This document shows, in pieces, positions 11,866-23,602 of a DNA stretch of 64,000 bases. The notes beneath the pieces are model-generated. The model was not told the DNA's origin, did no database searches, and saw only the letters and a program-made list of their open reading frames with translations. The DNA comes from Anaeramoeba ignava (lineage: Eukaryota; Metamonada; Anaeramoebidae). Position 1 is the stretch's first letter. Every line of letters starts with the position of its first letter. The stretch is from contig JAPDFW010000129.1 of NCBI GenBank assembly GCA_028826165.1, positions 1 to 64,000 on the forward strand, read 5' to 3'. Position numbers and translations under genes: made by a program.

Positions 11866-13815
11866 ATGAATGAAATTTTATTTTGTGGTTGGAATAAATA
11901 TCCAATTCTTATCAAAAATAAACCAGATGAAATAACAAAACCAATTCAATTTAAATTTGAAAATGAAAATGAAAATGAAAATGAAAAACAAATTAAACAA
12001 ATTTCATCAGGCTTTTATTCAACAATTTTCCTTTTTAAAAATGGAAAAGCAATAGAATATTTAAAAGAAAATGATTCAAAACAAAATCCTTCAAAAATCC
12101 AAATTGAAAATATTCAAAAAGTAACTGTTGGTGGTGAAAATGAAGCTATTTTAACAAAAGAAGGAAATGTATTTGCCAAAGGAGAAGATATTAATCCAAA
12201 AAATCCAAAACAATTTATCAATATTTCATCATTAATTGAAGATACAAACGATAGAGTAATTGAAGATATTGTTTCTGGAGCAAATTCAATTTATTTATTA
12301 ACTTCAAATCAAAATGCTTATGGAATTGGTTCAAATCAATATTGTCAACTTGGTTTTAAAATACTTCAAAAAACACAAAAACCAATTTTAATGATGAAAA
12401 ATGTTTCTAAAATATTTTCAGGAAATTGTTCAACTTATGTTTTTCTTTTAAATTCAAATCAAGAATTATTTGGATGTGGTTCTAACAATTATGGTAAACT
12501 TGGATTAGGAGAATCAAGAAAAGAAGAAAAATCCAAAAATTAACCCAAATCCAAAATATTCCAAAAGGCAAAATAATTGATATTCAATCTGGAAATTATC
12601 ATTCAATAATGTTGATTGAAAATGAAGATGAAAATCAAAATCAAAATCCAAAAAGAAAACTTTATTCATGTGGATGGAATCCATTTAATGGATTTGGCAA
12701 AAATGAAGATATTTATGAATTTACTGAAATCAAATCATCTTTATTTGAAAATGATTATATTCTTGAAATTTCTGTTGGAAATGTTCATACTTTGATTTTA
12801 ACTGAAAAAGGGAAATTAATTGGATTTGGATTAAATGATTTTGGTCAATTAGGAACTGGAGATATAAGCAATTTGGAAAAAATTCCAATTCAAATTGAAC
12901 TTCCTAAATTAAGATTTAATGAAGATATTTTCAATTATCATATTTCTTGTGGAAATGATAAATCATTTATTTATTATTCTTCTTTTTCCAATCTTGAAGA
13001 AGATTTGATAAAACTATTTAGAAAGAAAAGAATTTTGTGATATTTTATTTAAAACAGAAAATGGAGAAATAATTGAAACTCATAAATTAATATTAAAATA
13101 TAGATTAAATCAAAATGAAAATCAAATTGAAAAACTTCAAGAAATTATTTCAAAAAAATCAATTAAAGAATCAAATCAAATATTTGAAATGATTTATTCA
13201 AACAATTCCAAAATAAATCCAAAATTATATTCTGAAATTAAAGAAATTATAAATTCAAATGAAAAAATTGAAGAAACAATGAAAAGAATTTATTTAAATG
13301 AAAATGAAAATGAAAAAGATTTTATTATTGAAAGAAAAGAAAAACAATACAAATTTCCAAAATTAATATTAATAATGAGAAGTGAATTATATCGAGGAAT
13401 GTTTTTATCTGTTACAGAAGATAATTCTAATAAAGTTACAGATTATAGTGAATTAAGTAATGAATCATTTCAAATATTAGAATATTGGATTTATTCAAAT
13501 CAAATTAAAAATGGAATTCAAATTACAAAAGAAATCATTGAAGAATTAGAAAGAGGAATTGATTATTTTCAATTAAATCAAACAAATCCAAATTTATTTG
13601 ATTTATTAATTAACAAATTTAATAATCAAATTCAAATTCAAAATCAAAATCAAAATCAAAATCAAAATCAAAATCAAAATCAAAATCAAAATCAAAATCA
13701 AAATCAAAATCAAAATCAAAATCAAAATCAAAATCAAAATCAAAATCAAAATCAAAATCAAAATCAAAAAAAGAAAAGAAAACCTTTTTTAGAAAAAGAA
13801 AGATTCAGAAAATAA
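11866..13815 (+). CDS. RCC1-BTB protein, copy 7 (two frameshifts)
   Basis: Second plus-strand copy, starting MNEILFCGWNKYP at 11866. It is broken twice: one A is missing in the run at 12527-12531 (GESRKEE region), and one extra A sits at about 13020 (LIKLF-ERKEF region). The two errors cancel, and 1950 bases give 649 residues. The middle part carries RCC1 blades (FGLNDFGQLGTGD) and the end part both BTB elements. The C-terminus is an NQ repeat of about 50 residues and then a basic KKKRKP tail. The second RCC1 block has Ser in place of the usual Cys in IQCGNYHS. Confidence 0.8.
13630..13770 (+). repeat. (CAAAAT)n coding repeat, poly-Asn-Gln
   Basis: Almost perfect CAAAAT hexamers encoding an Asn-Gln tail of RCC1-BTB copy 7. 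Immediately after the stop codon the tract resumes as TAAAAT/CAAAAT mixtures (13816-13870). Confidence 0.9.
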
Positions 13816-13902
13816 AATCAAAATTAAAATCAAAATTAAAATTAAAATTAAAATCAAAATTAAAATTTAAATTTAAAAATCAAAAAAGATAAGTTTATTT
13901 TG

Positions 13903-16575
13903 TTAATATTTTTTTGAGCAAACAAAAAAAGAAGAATTATAAGTATATTGAAGCATAGAATTTGGACAAGAAGTATATGAACAAGAAGTAAAAGTTTCAA
14001 ATTGAAAGTTAAAACCCAAAGATATAGAAAATTCTTTCAATTCTTCATAACTTATTTCGAGAGAAGTTTCACCAGGAAGATCAGCCCAATGATATTGCAA
14101 AGGACCAAAATTTATCCAAATTCCATTTGGTTTTAAAATTTCCCAAATTATTTCGATATAATTATAAATCACATGAGCTGTATCAATAAAAAAACAAGTT
14201 ACAACACAATCCCATTGATTTTGTTGATTTCTATAAACTTCAATAAAATCTCCTCCACAAATTGAAAATTTTTCATTTGAAATCTGAAATGTATCAATAT
14301 CTGGAAACTATTTTTTAAAAAAAATTCAACTTGTTTTAATTTTTTGGATTTTCTAATTTAAATCTTAATTAATTATTTTTTTTTACTTTCACTTCTTTTA
14401 ATCGATCTTCATTTTTGATTGTATTTGAAGTTTCATGAAGATATGGAAAGATAGAAAATTGGTTTACTTTCTCAACTTTAGTATTTATTATCATCTAAAA
14501 ATTTTTCAATTTGAATTTGAATTTAAATTTGAATTTGAATTTGGATTTAATTTTTTACTGATGATGTAAGAAGTAATTGTAATGAAAAATCATTTCCTTC
14601 ACAAAAATATCCATTATATGCTATTTCAAAAGGAAGTCTTCCTAATCCACATCCTGGAACTAAAACTTTAATTTCATTTCTTTTTTGTTGATCTGGGAAA
14701 TATTCATTTAGTTTTTGTACAATTAAAGAATATGATTGATCTCTTTCTATTTTTCCCTTTAAGATTTAATTTAATTTAATTTAAATTTAATTTAATTTAA
14801 TTTAGTTTAATTTAATTTGATTTAATTTAATTTAATTTAATTTGATTTAATTTTAATTTAATTTGATTTAATTTAATTTAATTTAATTTAATTTAATTTA
14901 ATTTAATTTAATTTAATTTGATTTAATTTAATTTAATTTAATTTAATTTTGATTTAATTTAATTTGATTTGATTTGATTTGATTTGATTTAATTTGATTT
15001 GATTTAATTTGATTTGAATTTTATTTTGATTTAATTTAATTTAATTTGATTTAATTTAATTTGATTTAATTTATTTTGATTTAATTTGAATATTGATTTA
15101 ATTTGAATTTAATTTAATTTGATTTAATTTAATTTAATTTAATTTAATTTAATTTAATTTAATTTAATTTAATTTAATTTAATTTAATTTGATTTGATTT
15201 TAATTTGATTTAATTTAATTTAATTTAATTTAATTTAATTTAATTTAATTTGATTTGATTTGATTTAATTTGGATTTAATTTAATTTAATTTAATTTAAT
15301 TTAATTTAATTTAATTTAATTTAATTTAATTTAATTTAATTTAATTTAATTTAATTTAATTTAATTTAATTTAATTTAATTTAATTTAATTTAATTTAAT
15401 TTAATTTAATTTAATTTGATTTAATTTAATTTAATTTAATTTAATTTAATTTAATTTAATTTAATTTGGATTTAATTTAATTTAATTTAATTTAATTTAA
15501 TTTAATTTAATTTAATTTAATTTAATTTAATTTAATTTAATTTAATTTAATTTAATTTAATTTAATTTAATTTAATTTAATTTAATTTAATTTGATTTAA
15601 TTTAATTTGATTTAATTTAATTTGATTTAATTTAATTTAATTTAATTTAATTTAATTTTAATTTAATTTAATTTAATTTGATTTAATTTAATTTAATTTA
15701 ATTTAATTTAATTTGATTTGATTTAATTTAATTTAATTTAATTTAATTTGATTTTGATTTAATTTGATTTAATTTAATTTAATTTAATTTAATTTGATTT
15801 AATTTAATTTAATTTGATTTAATTTAATTTAATTTAATTTAATTTGATTTAATTTAATTTTAATTTGATTTAAATTTGATTTTGATTTAATTTAATTTAA
15901 TTTAATTTGATTTAATTTAATTTAATTTGAACTTTGATTTAATTTAATTTAATTTAATTTAATTTATATTGATTTAATTTAATTTAATTTAATTTTGATT
16001 TAATTTAATTTTAATTTAATTTAATTTGATTTAATTTAATTTAATTTAATTTGATTTAATTTAATTTGATTTAATTTAATTTAATTTGATTTAATTTAAT
16101 TTGATTTTGATTTAATTTGATTTTGATTTAATTTGATTTGATTTAATTGATTTTTCTTTTAATTCTTCTTGTGATTTTGATTTGAATTTGAATTAAAACA
16201 CACATCTTCACTCCAATCTCTCATAATAATTCTAAAAATACTTCTTATTCTACTAACTTGATATTCATTTGAATAAGGAGTAAAATTTTCTGGAATTTCA
16301 AATTTCATTAAATAAGGTTCAGCAATAAAATGAAGAATTTGAGAATTTAATTTAATTGCATGTTTAATTTTTTGGAATTTCTCTTCAAATTTTTTTAAAT
16401 TTAAATGTTTCCCATATTTTATAATTAATCCTGAAATATTTTTTTCTTCTTCTTCAATTTTTTTTATACTAAATTCTTCATAAGAAAGAAATGAATTTAA
16501 AGTTTGCCATAAATAACTAATTTCATTAAAAGATTGTGATTTCTTTTCGTTAAAATCATTTGAATCAATTTCCAT
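13903..16575 (-). CDS. CARNMT1: Carnosine N-methyltransferase (N2227 family), four exons
   Basis: SAM-dependent methyltransferase homologous to CARNMT1, which methylates the histidine of carnosine to make anserine. Exons on minus: 16575-16204, 14756-14559, 14494-14387, 14307-13903; introns 1447, 64 and 79 bp, all phase 0, totalling 360 residues. Exon 1 carries the N-terminal helical part ending FRIIMRDWSED. Exon 2 has the SAM motif VLVPGCGLGRLPFEIA. Exon 4 has GGDFIEVY, the FFIDTAH segment and GIWINFGPLQYHW, which are the N2227 hallmarks. The donors GTGTGT and GTAAAA and the AG acceptors join homologous blocks without gaps. Intron 1 is almost pure AATTT repeat. A T-rich TCATTTTTCATTTTC leader precedes the ATG. 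The family call is strong; the physiological substrate in this organism is inferred. Confidence 0.9.
14762..16150. repeat. AATTT pentanucleotide satellite filling intron 1 of CARNMT1
   Basis: About 1.4 kb of (TTTAA)n with scattered TTTGA variants and no other content. It lies wholly inside the intron spanning 14757-16203. Confidence 0.95.
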
Positions 16576-16951
16576 TAAAAAAAATTATTTAAAAAGAAAA
16601 AGAAAATGAAAAATGATTTTTTGAAAATTTATTTTTTTCTTTGTTTTTTTTTTCAAATAAATTTAATTTTAATTTTGATTTTTATTTTAATTTTGATTTT
16701 AATTTTAATATTAATTTTAATTTTGATTTTTATATTAATTTTAATTTTAATTTTAAATTTAATTTTGATTTCTGTTTTAAATTTAATTTTAATTTTAAAT
16801 TTTAATTTTAATTTTAATTTTAATTTTAATTTTAATTTTAATTTTAATTTTAATTTTAATTTTAATTTTAATTTTAATTTTAATTTTGATTTTAATTTTA
16901 ATTTTAATTTTAATATTAATTTTGATTTTAATTTTAATATTAATTTTGATT
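16576..16951. repeat. ATTTTA hexamer tract upstream of CARNMT1
   Basis: Intergenic segment between the start of CARNMT1 and the stop of the next minus-strand gene. From about 16660 it is (TTTTAA)n with TTTTGA variants. Both strands are open (LILILI/NFNFNF/KLKLKL) only because of the hexamer period. No gene is seen. Confidence 0.85.
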
Positions 16952-19900
16952 TTAAGGTTTTGAAATCATTAAACGAATCAAAATAAAAAAACCCCAAATA
17001 GAAGAGATAACAATAATAGCAACTGTAGCAGCTTTATATTGAGAGCTTTTATTTGGTAATTTTGTGATAGTTTTAGGGGCAGCAGCAGCTAATTCGTAAT
17101 CTTTTTTAGTCCAACAAGTAATTTTATCACCGACATCAGGAACAATTGAATTTTCACTTGTTCCAAAATCATAAAGAACCCAAGGATAATAAACAGAAGA
17201 GCTATTAAGTTCAACCGCATAGTTATCAGGAATCACTGTAACGAAAGGCTTCCGTTTATCACTATAGCTATCTGATGATGTAGAGGAGAATAAAGATGTG
17301 CATGTTAGTGAAAGAATGCTACCACAATATGGACAATAATCACGTCTTTCTGCATCTGTTACTAAGCATTCTGTAAGATCGTATTTTTTCCCTTCTTTTA
17401 TTGCTGGCAGAAGAATCACTCCAAACAGTATCATATCGAAATAAATTAGAAAAATTATTGGAAATATAATAGCTTTTTTACGATACACAAACATTAGAAC
17501 AATTGCCATGATTGGAAATATTAGGATCATAAAAGGAATGTGTATAATCTAAACATTTTGAAAAATTATTATTAAAAATTATTAATAAAATTATTAATAA
17601 AATTATTATTAAAATTATTATTAAAATTATTATTAAATTTATTATTAAATTTATTATTAAAATTATTTATAAAAATTATTATTAAAAATATTAATAAAAT
17701 TATTATTAAAATTATTATTAAAATTATTATTAAAATTATTATTATAATTATTGTTAAATTTATTATTAAAATTATTATTAAAATTATTATTAAAATTTAT
17801 TATAAAAATTATTATTAAAATTATTATTAAAATTATTATTAAATTTATTATTAAATTTATTATTAAAATTATTATTAAAATTATTATTAAAATTATTTAT
17901 AAAAATTATTATTAAAATTATAATTAAAATTATTATTAAAATTATTTATTAAATTTATTATTAAAATTATTATTAAATTTATTATTAAAATTATTATTAA
18001 AATTATTATTAAAATTATTTATAAAAATTATTATTAAAATTATAATTAAAATTATTATTAAAATTATTATTAAATTTATTATTAAAATTATTATTAAATT
18101 TATTATTAAAATTATAATTAAATTTATTATTAAAAATTATTATTAAAATTATTATTTAAATTTATTATTAAATTTATTATTAAAATTATTATTAAAATTA
18201 AAATAAAAATTATTATTAAAATTATTAATAAAATTATTATTAAATTTATTATTAAAATTATTATTAAAATTATTGTTAAAATTATAATTAAAATTATTTA
18301 TAAAAATTATAATTAAATTTATTTTTTGAAAACTAACATAAAATTTTGTTTCTTCTTCTGATTTCACTAAATCATAAATTAAAAATGGAATGTTTGTTAA
18401 AACAAGAATTATAACAGTAAAAGCAACTGCAACTTTGAAATAAGCAAATTTCCAAAGTGGGAATATTCTCACTTTCTCTTCATCTTTTGGATGTATCCAA
18501 CAAGTTCTTTCACCTTGCTATTAATATTAAAATTTGTTTTTGTTTTTGTTTTTGTTTTTGTTTTTTTTGAATTTAATTTGAAATTTTTCTTTTCAATTCA
18601 TTTTCTTTTTAAATTTTTTACAATAGAACTTGAAGAAAATTTTGGTTTACAAGGATCTACAATTTTCGCATTAACATAATTTCCATTATCTTTTCGATAA
18701 ACAGCAGTCTTTATTTTTTAAAAAATTATTATTAAAATTATTATTAAAATTATTATTAAAATTATTATTAAATTTATTATTAAAATTATTATTAAAATTA
18801 TTTATTAAATTGATTATTAAAATTATTATTAAAATTATTATTTAAAATATTATTAAAATTATTTATTAAATTTATTATTAAATTTATTTATTAAATTTAT
18901 TATTAAAATTATTATTAAATTTATTATTATAATTATTATTAAAATTATTATTAAAATTATTTATTAAATTTATTAATAAATTTATTATTAAATTTATTAT
19001 TTAAAATTATTTATTAAATTATTATTAAAATTATTAATAAATTATTTATTAAATTTATTAAAATTATTATTAAAATTATTAATAAATTATTTATTAAATT
19101 TATTAATAAATTATTTATTAAATTTATTAATAAATTATTTATTAAATTTATTATTATAATTATTTATTAAATTTATTATTATAATTATTATTAAAATTAT
19201 TATTAAAATTATTATTAAAATTATTATTAAAATTATTATTAAAATTATTATTAAAATTATTATTAAAATTATTATTAAAATTATTTATTAAATTGATTAT
19301 TAAAATTATTTATTAAAATTATTATTAAATTGATTATTAAAATTATTATTAAATTATTATTAAAATTATTATTAAATTGATTATTAAAATTATTATTAAA
19401 ATTATTATTAAAAATATTATTAAAATTATTATTAAAATTATTATTAAAATTATTATTAAATTATTATTAAAATATTATTAAAATTATTATTAAAATTATT
19501 TATTAAATTATTATTAAAATTATTATTAAAATTATTATTAAATTGATTATTAAATTTGATTATTAAAAATTATTATAATCAATTTAATAATAGTCAACAA
19601 GAAGTACTTTTTCAGTGGGTGTATAAGTAACGTTGCACTCTGTATTAATATCCCATTTATTTTGTTGATATCCACCAGGAAAAACCCAAGCTATCAACAA
19701 ATAAAGAACAACACCCCAACCACCTAATACAATCATAGTAAACACTCTAAATCTCTTTCTCTTTTTTTCGTCAGGTTTTTTTGGGGGTTGTGCATTATAA
19801 GTGGGTTCATTATGGACATATGGTGGGGGAATAACTTCATCTCGGCGTAACGAATCAACATCAATATTCCTCAGATCCTCTTCAAGTTCATGATTTTGAA

Positions 19901-20144
19901 CCTGCTCGTTAAGACTTGGATCCTGCAGATTAACTCCTGAATGAATATATGGGGCAGCATCAATATCTGTGTTAGGACGAGGTCCAAAATCTGGGTTATA
20001 AATTTCATAATTGCCGGTAGTATTCAAGTTGGATTGGCCAAAATTTTGTTGAAAACTGTCAACATTTTGCATTTCTATTGAGTTGGATTGTGGCTCTTGT
20101 TGATTGTAAAAGTTATACGGATTTGAATCTGTTGTGTAATTCAT
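16952..20144 (-). CDS. Multi-pass membrane protein with two repeated Cys/Trp domains (DUF3592-like), four exons
   Basis: Exons on minus: 20144-19608, 18708-18622, 18517-18338, 17548-16952; introns 899, 104 and 789 bp, all phase 0, giving 466 residues. The N-terminal 145 residues are polar and Pro-rich (IPPPYVHN, PPKKPDEKKRKR). Then comes a transmembrane segment (TMIVLGGWGVVLYLLIAWVF) and a domain from TECNVTY to RTCWIHPKDEEKV. Two more hydrophobic blocks follow (VAVAFTVIILVLTNIPFLI; MAIVLMFVY to GVILLPAI). A second copy of the domain runs from LTECLV to ITCWTKKDYELA, before a last TM segment (AATVAIIVISSIWGFFILI). The two domains share TEC and TCW plus a charged tail, suggesting an internal duplication. 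They resemble DUF3592-type extracytoplasmic domains, but I cannot name a function. Confidence 0.7.
17551..18330. repeat. ATTATTAAA satellite in intron 3 of the membrane-protein gene
   Basis: (AAATTATTATT)n and variants (AAATTTATTATT) fill the 789-bp intron 17549-18337. Confidence 0.93.
18711..19605. repeat. ATTATTAAA satellite in intron 1 of the membrane-protein gene
   Basis: The 899-bp intron 18709-19607 is filled with the same AAATTATTATT family as intron 3 of this gene, with variants containing TTATTTATTAAATT and ATTGATTATT. Confidence 0.93.
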
Positions 20145-20502
20145 TTTTCTTTATATTTTTTTTCTTTTAAATTTTTTTAACAGAAAATTAGAATTTCAAA
20201 TAAAAAAAAAAGAATAATAATTAAAAAAATAAAAAGAATAATAATAAAAAATAAAGAGAATAATAATAAAAATAAAAAGAAATTGAGAAAAAAAAAATGA
20301 AATAAAATTTTTCTTTTTAAAAAATTAATTTTTTGTTGTTGTTTTTTTTGAAAGGCAAAAATAAATAAACAAAAAATAAATTTTCTCCTTTTTTCTTTTT
20401 TATTTAATTTTCTCCTTCTTTTTTATTTTATTTCTTTTATTCTTTTCTTCTTTTTCCAATCCACTTTTTTTTTAAAAATGAATTTTAATTTTTATTTCAA
20501 TT
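20145..20502. other. Intergenic AT-rich spacer
   Basis: A-rich then T-rich low-complexity DNA (AAAGAATAATAAT, TTTTCTCCTTTT) between the start of the membrane-protein gene and the stop of the methyltransferase gene. I see no gene or RNA in it. Confidence 0.7.
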
Positions 20503-23305
20503 TTAATTTTTAATTAAAATATAAATAATTGGAATTTTTTGATTTTCATTTAAATCTTCATTTAAATCTTCATTTAAATCTTCATTTAAATCTTTATTTA
20601 AATCTTCATTTAAATTTTCATTTAAATCTTCATTTAAATCTTCATTTAAATTTTTATTTAAATCTTCATTTAAATCTTCATTTAAATCTTCATTTAAATC
20701 TTCATTTAAATCTTCATTTAAATTTTCATTTAAATCTTCATTTAAATTTTATTTAAATCTTCATTTAAATCTTTATTTAAATTTTTAAATTTATTTTTGT
20801 AAATCTTCATTTAAATTTTAATAAATCTTCATTTAAATCTTCATTTAGATTTTCATTTAAAAATTTTTATTTTTAAATTTTCATTTTTAAATCTTTCATT
20901 TTAAATCTTTATAAAATATCTTCTTTAAAATCTTCATTTAGATTTTCATTTAAATTTTAAATTTTTATTTAAATCTTTTTAAATCTTCATTTAAATCTTC
21001 ATTTAAATCTTTAATAAAATTAATAAAATTAATAAAATTAATAAAATTAATAAAATTAATTGAAAATTGATTGAAAATTGATTGAAAATTGATTTAATTT
21101 ACTAAACGGAATCCTTTTTATTTTCCAATTAAATTTTTGAAGTATTTTTTCTCTACTTTCAGCTGGTTGATGAGTAACAAGAATAAAATATTTTTTACTC
21201 TTTAAAACTCTATAAATTTCACTCATCATTTCAAATACATTCTCTTCTCCTAATTTCCCACACTTTTTAATTTATTTTTTCAAGTTTTAAGCTTTAAATT
21301 TTAAGTTTTAAATTTTAAAAAGGTTTTTGAATGGAAAATACAATTAAACTATCTAAAGTTCCTTTATCAATGATTAAATCAAAAGTTTCATCTTTAAAAA
21401 TCATTTTTTTAACATCCATTGCAAAAACTTAATTTTGATTTAATTAAAATTGATTTAAAATTGATATAAAATTGATTTAAAATTGATTTAAAATTGATTT
21501 AAAATTGATTTAAAATTGATTTAAAATTGATTTAAAATTGATTTAAAATTGATTTAAAATTGATTTAAAATTGATTTAAAATTGATTTAAAATTGATTTA
21601 AAATTGATTTAAAATTGATTTAAAATTGATTTAAAATTGATTTAAAATTGATTTAAAATTGATTTAAAAATTGATTTAAAATTGATTAAAATTGATTTAA
21701 AATTGATTTAAAATTGATTTAAAATTGATTTAAAATTGATTTAAAATTGATTAAAATAAAAATTGATTTAAATTGATTTAAAAATTTAAAATTGATTTAA
21801 AAATTAAAATTGATTTTTAAAATTGATTTAAAATTGATTTAAAATTGATTTAAAAAATTGATTTAATTTAAAATTGATTTAAAATTGATTTAAAATTGAT
21901 TTAAAATTGATTTAAAATTGATTTAAAATTGATTTAAAATTGATATAAAATTGATTAAAATTGATATAAAATTGATTTAAAATTGATATAAAATTGATAT
22001 AAAATTGATTTAAAATTGATTTAAAATTGATTTAAAATTGATATAAAATTGATTTAAAATTGATTTAAAATTGATATAAAATTTTAAAATTGATATAAAA
22101 TTGATTTAAAATTGATTTAAAATTGATTTAAAATTGATATAAAATTGATTAAAATTAATTTAAAATTGATTTAAAATTGAAAATAAAATTTTAAAATTGA
22201 TTTAAAATTGATTAAAATTGATATAAAATTGATTTAAAATTGATATAAAATTGATATAAAATTGATATAAAATTGATAAAATTGATATAAAAAATTTAAA
22301 ATTGATATAAAATTGATTAAAATTGATATAAAATTGATTTAAAATTGATATAAAATTAATTTAAAATTGATATAAAATTGATTTAAAATTGATTTAAAAT
22401 TGATTTAAAATTGATTTAAAATTGATTTAAAATTGATTTAAAATTGATTTAAAATTGATTTAAAATTGATTTAAAATTGATATAAAATTGATTTAAAATT
22501 GATTTAAAATTGATTTAAAATTGATTTAAAATTGATTTAAAATTGATTTAAAATTGATTTAAAAATTAAAATTGATTTAAAATTGATTTAAAATTAATAT
22601 AAAATTGATTTAAAATTAATATAAAATTGATATAAAATTGATATAAAATTGATATAAAATTGATTTAAAATTGATATAAAATTAATATAAAATTGATTTA
22701 AAATTGATTAATATAAAATTGATATAAAATTGATTTAAAATTGATTTAAAATTGATTTAAAATTGATTTAAAATTGATATAAAATTGATTTAAAATTAAT
22801 ATAAAATTGATTTAAAATTGATTTAAAATTAATTTAAAATTGATATAAAATTGATTTAAAATTGATTTAAAATTGATTTAAAATTAATTTAAAATTGAAT
22901 TAAAATTGAATTTACATTCAAGACGAGAATCATTTTTATAAGTTTCTTTTAAATTTTTAATTAAAACTTTGGAAATCTAAAAAAAGAAATATTAAAAAAA
23001 ATATTAAAAGAAATATTAAAAGAAATTACATCAATATTAACAACTTTTTTAATCCCAAATTTAATCATATCTTCTGTTAAAGCTAAATTATATTAAATAT
23101 TAAAAATCTAATTATTAAATTTAAATTAAATTCTAAGTTAATAAAACAAACAACTAGTTCCACAACCAACATGAAGAACTTCAAAATCTTTATTCCAAAA
23201 TTCAGAAGTAAATTGATAAAGAGTTTCAAAATTAAAATACCAATCAAAAGTATTTTTTTGAATAAAATAACGAAATTCCCAAAATAAAGGATTATCATAT
23301 TCCAT
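20503..23305 (-). CDS. EEF1AKMT4/METTL13-type methyltransferase, at least six exons
   Basis: Class I SAM methyltransferase of the group that methylates eEF1A lysines. Minus exons: 23305-23152, 23082-23030, 22976-22916, 21427-21342, 21262-21103, and a last exon ending at 20503. Introns are 69, 53, 1488 and 79 bp plus one of about 500 bp. Exon 1 has FDWYFNFETL and SAM motif I (VLHVGCGTS). The next blocks are LTEDMIKFGIKKVVNID, then ISKVLIKNLKE, then FFAMDVKKMIF with DLIIDKGTLDSLI, the IDKGTLD signature of the group, and CGKLGEENVFEMMSEIYRVL. The split codons close at each GT-AG join. The last exon reads NENQKIPIIYILIKN, like the usual C-terminal YxYxxxK strand; its acceptor lies somewhere in a GAAGATTTAAAT repeat and cannot be fixed. 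eEF1A as the substrate is inferred. Confidence 0.8.
20530..21010. repeat. GAAGATTTAAAT 12-mer repeat (minus strand) near the methyltransferase 3' end
   Basis: About 17 near-perfect copies of AAATCTTCATTT (plus strand) at 20540-20760, then degenerate copies. On the minus strand they read EDLN in frame with the last exon, so some may be coding. Short AATAAAATT repeats follow at 21011-21060. Confidence 0.85.
21430..22913. repeat. AAAATTGATTT satellite filling the 1.49-kb methyltransferase intron
   Basis: 11-mer (AAAATTGATTT)n with AAAATTGATAT variants and a few AAAATTAATTT units. It occupies the whole intron 21428-22915 and occurs nowhere else in the window. Confidence 0.95.
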
Positions 23306-23602
23306 TTTATTTTATTTTATTTTTTATTTTTTTAAATGAAAAAAAAGGAAAAAAAAAATGAAAATTGTTTTTTTTTGTTTTTTTTTTTTAATTGATTTCT
23401 TTGTTTTGTTTATTATTATTATTTGATAATTATTTGGAAATTATTTGATAATTTCAGTTCTATGAAAAGAAATGGAAAAAAAAAAGCTTTTTTTTTGTTT
23501 GAATTGAAAAATTGGTTGTTGAGAAAAATTTGAAAAAAAAAAGTAAAAAAGTAAGAAAAGAAAGGAAAGGAAATGAAGTAAAAGAAAGAAAGAAAGAAAA
23601 AT

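Noticed and set aside
1-13815. Programmed ribosomal frameshifting in the RCC1-BTB genes
   Set aside because: The breaks lie at different, unrelated positions and directions in each copy, with no shared slippery site.
16606-16997. Long open frames on both strands (LILILI, KLKLKL, NFNFNF)
   Set aside because: They are a by-product of a 6-bp A/T repeat that is open in several frames at once; there is no non-repeat protein content.
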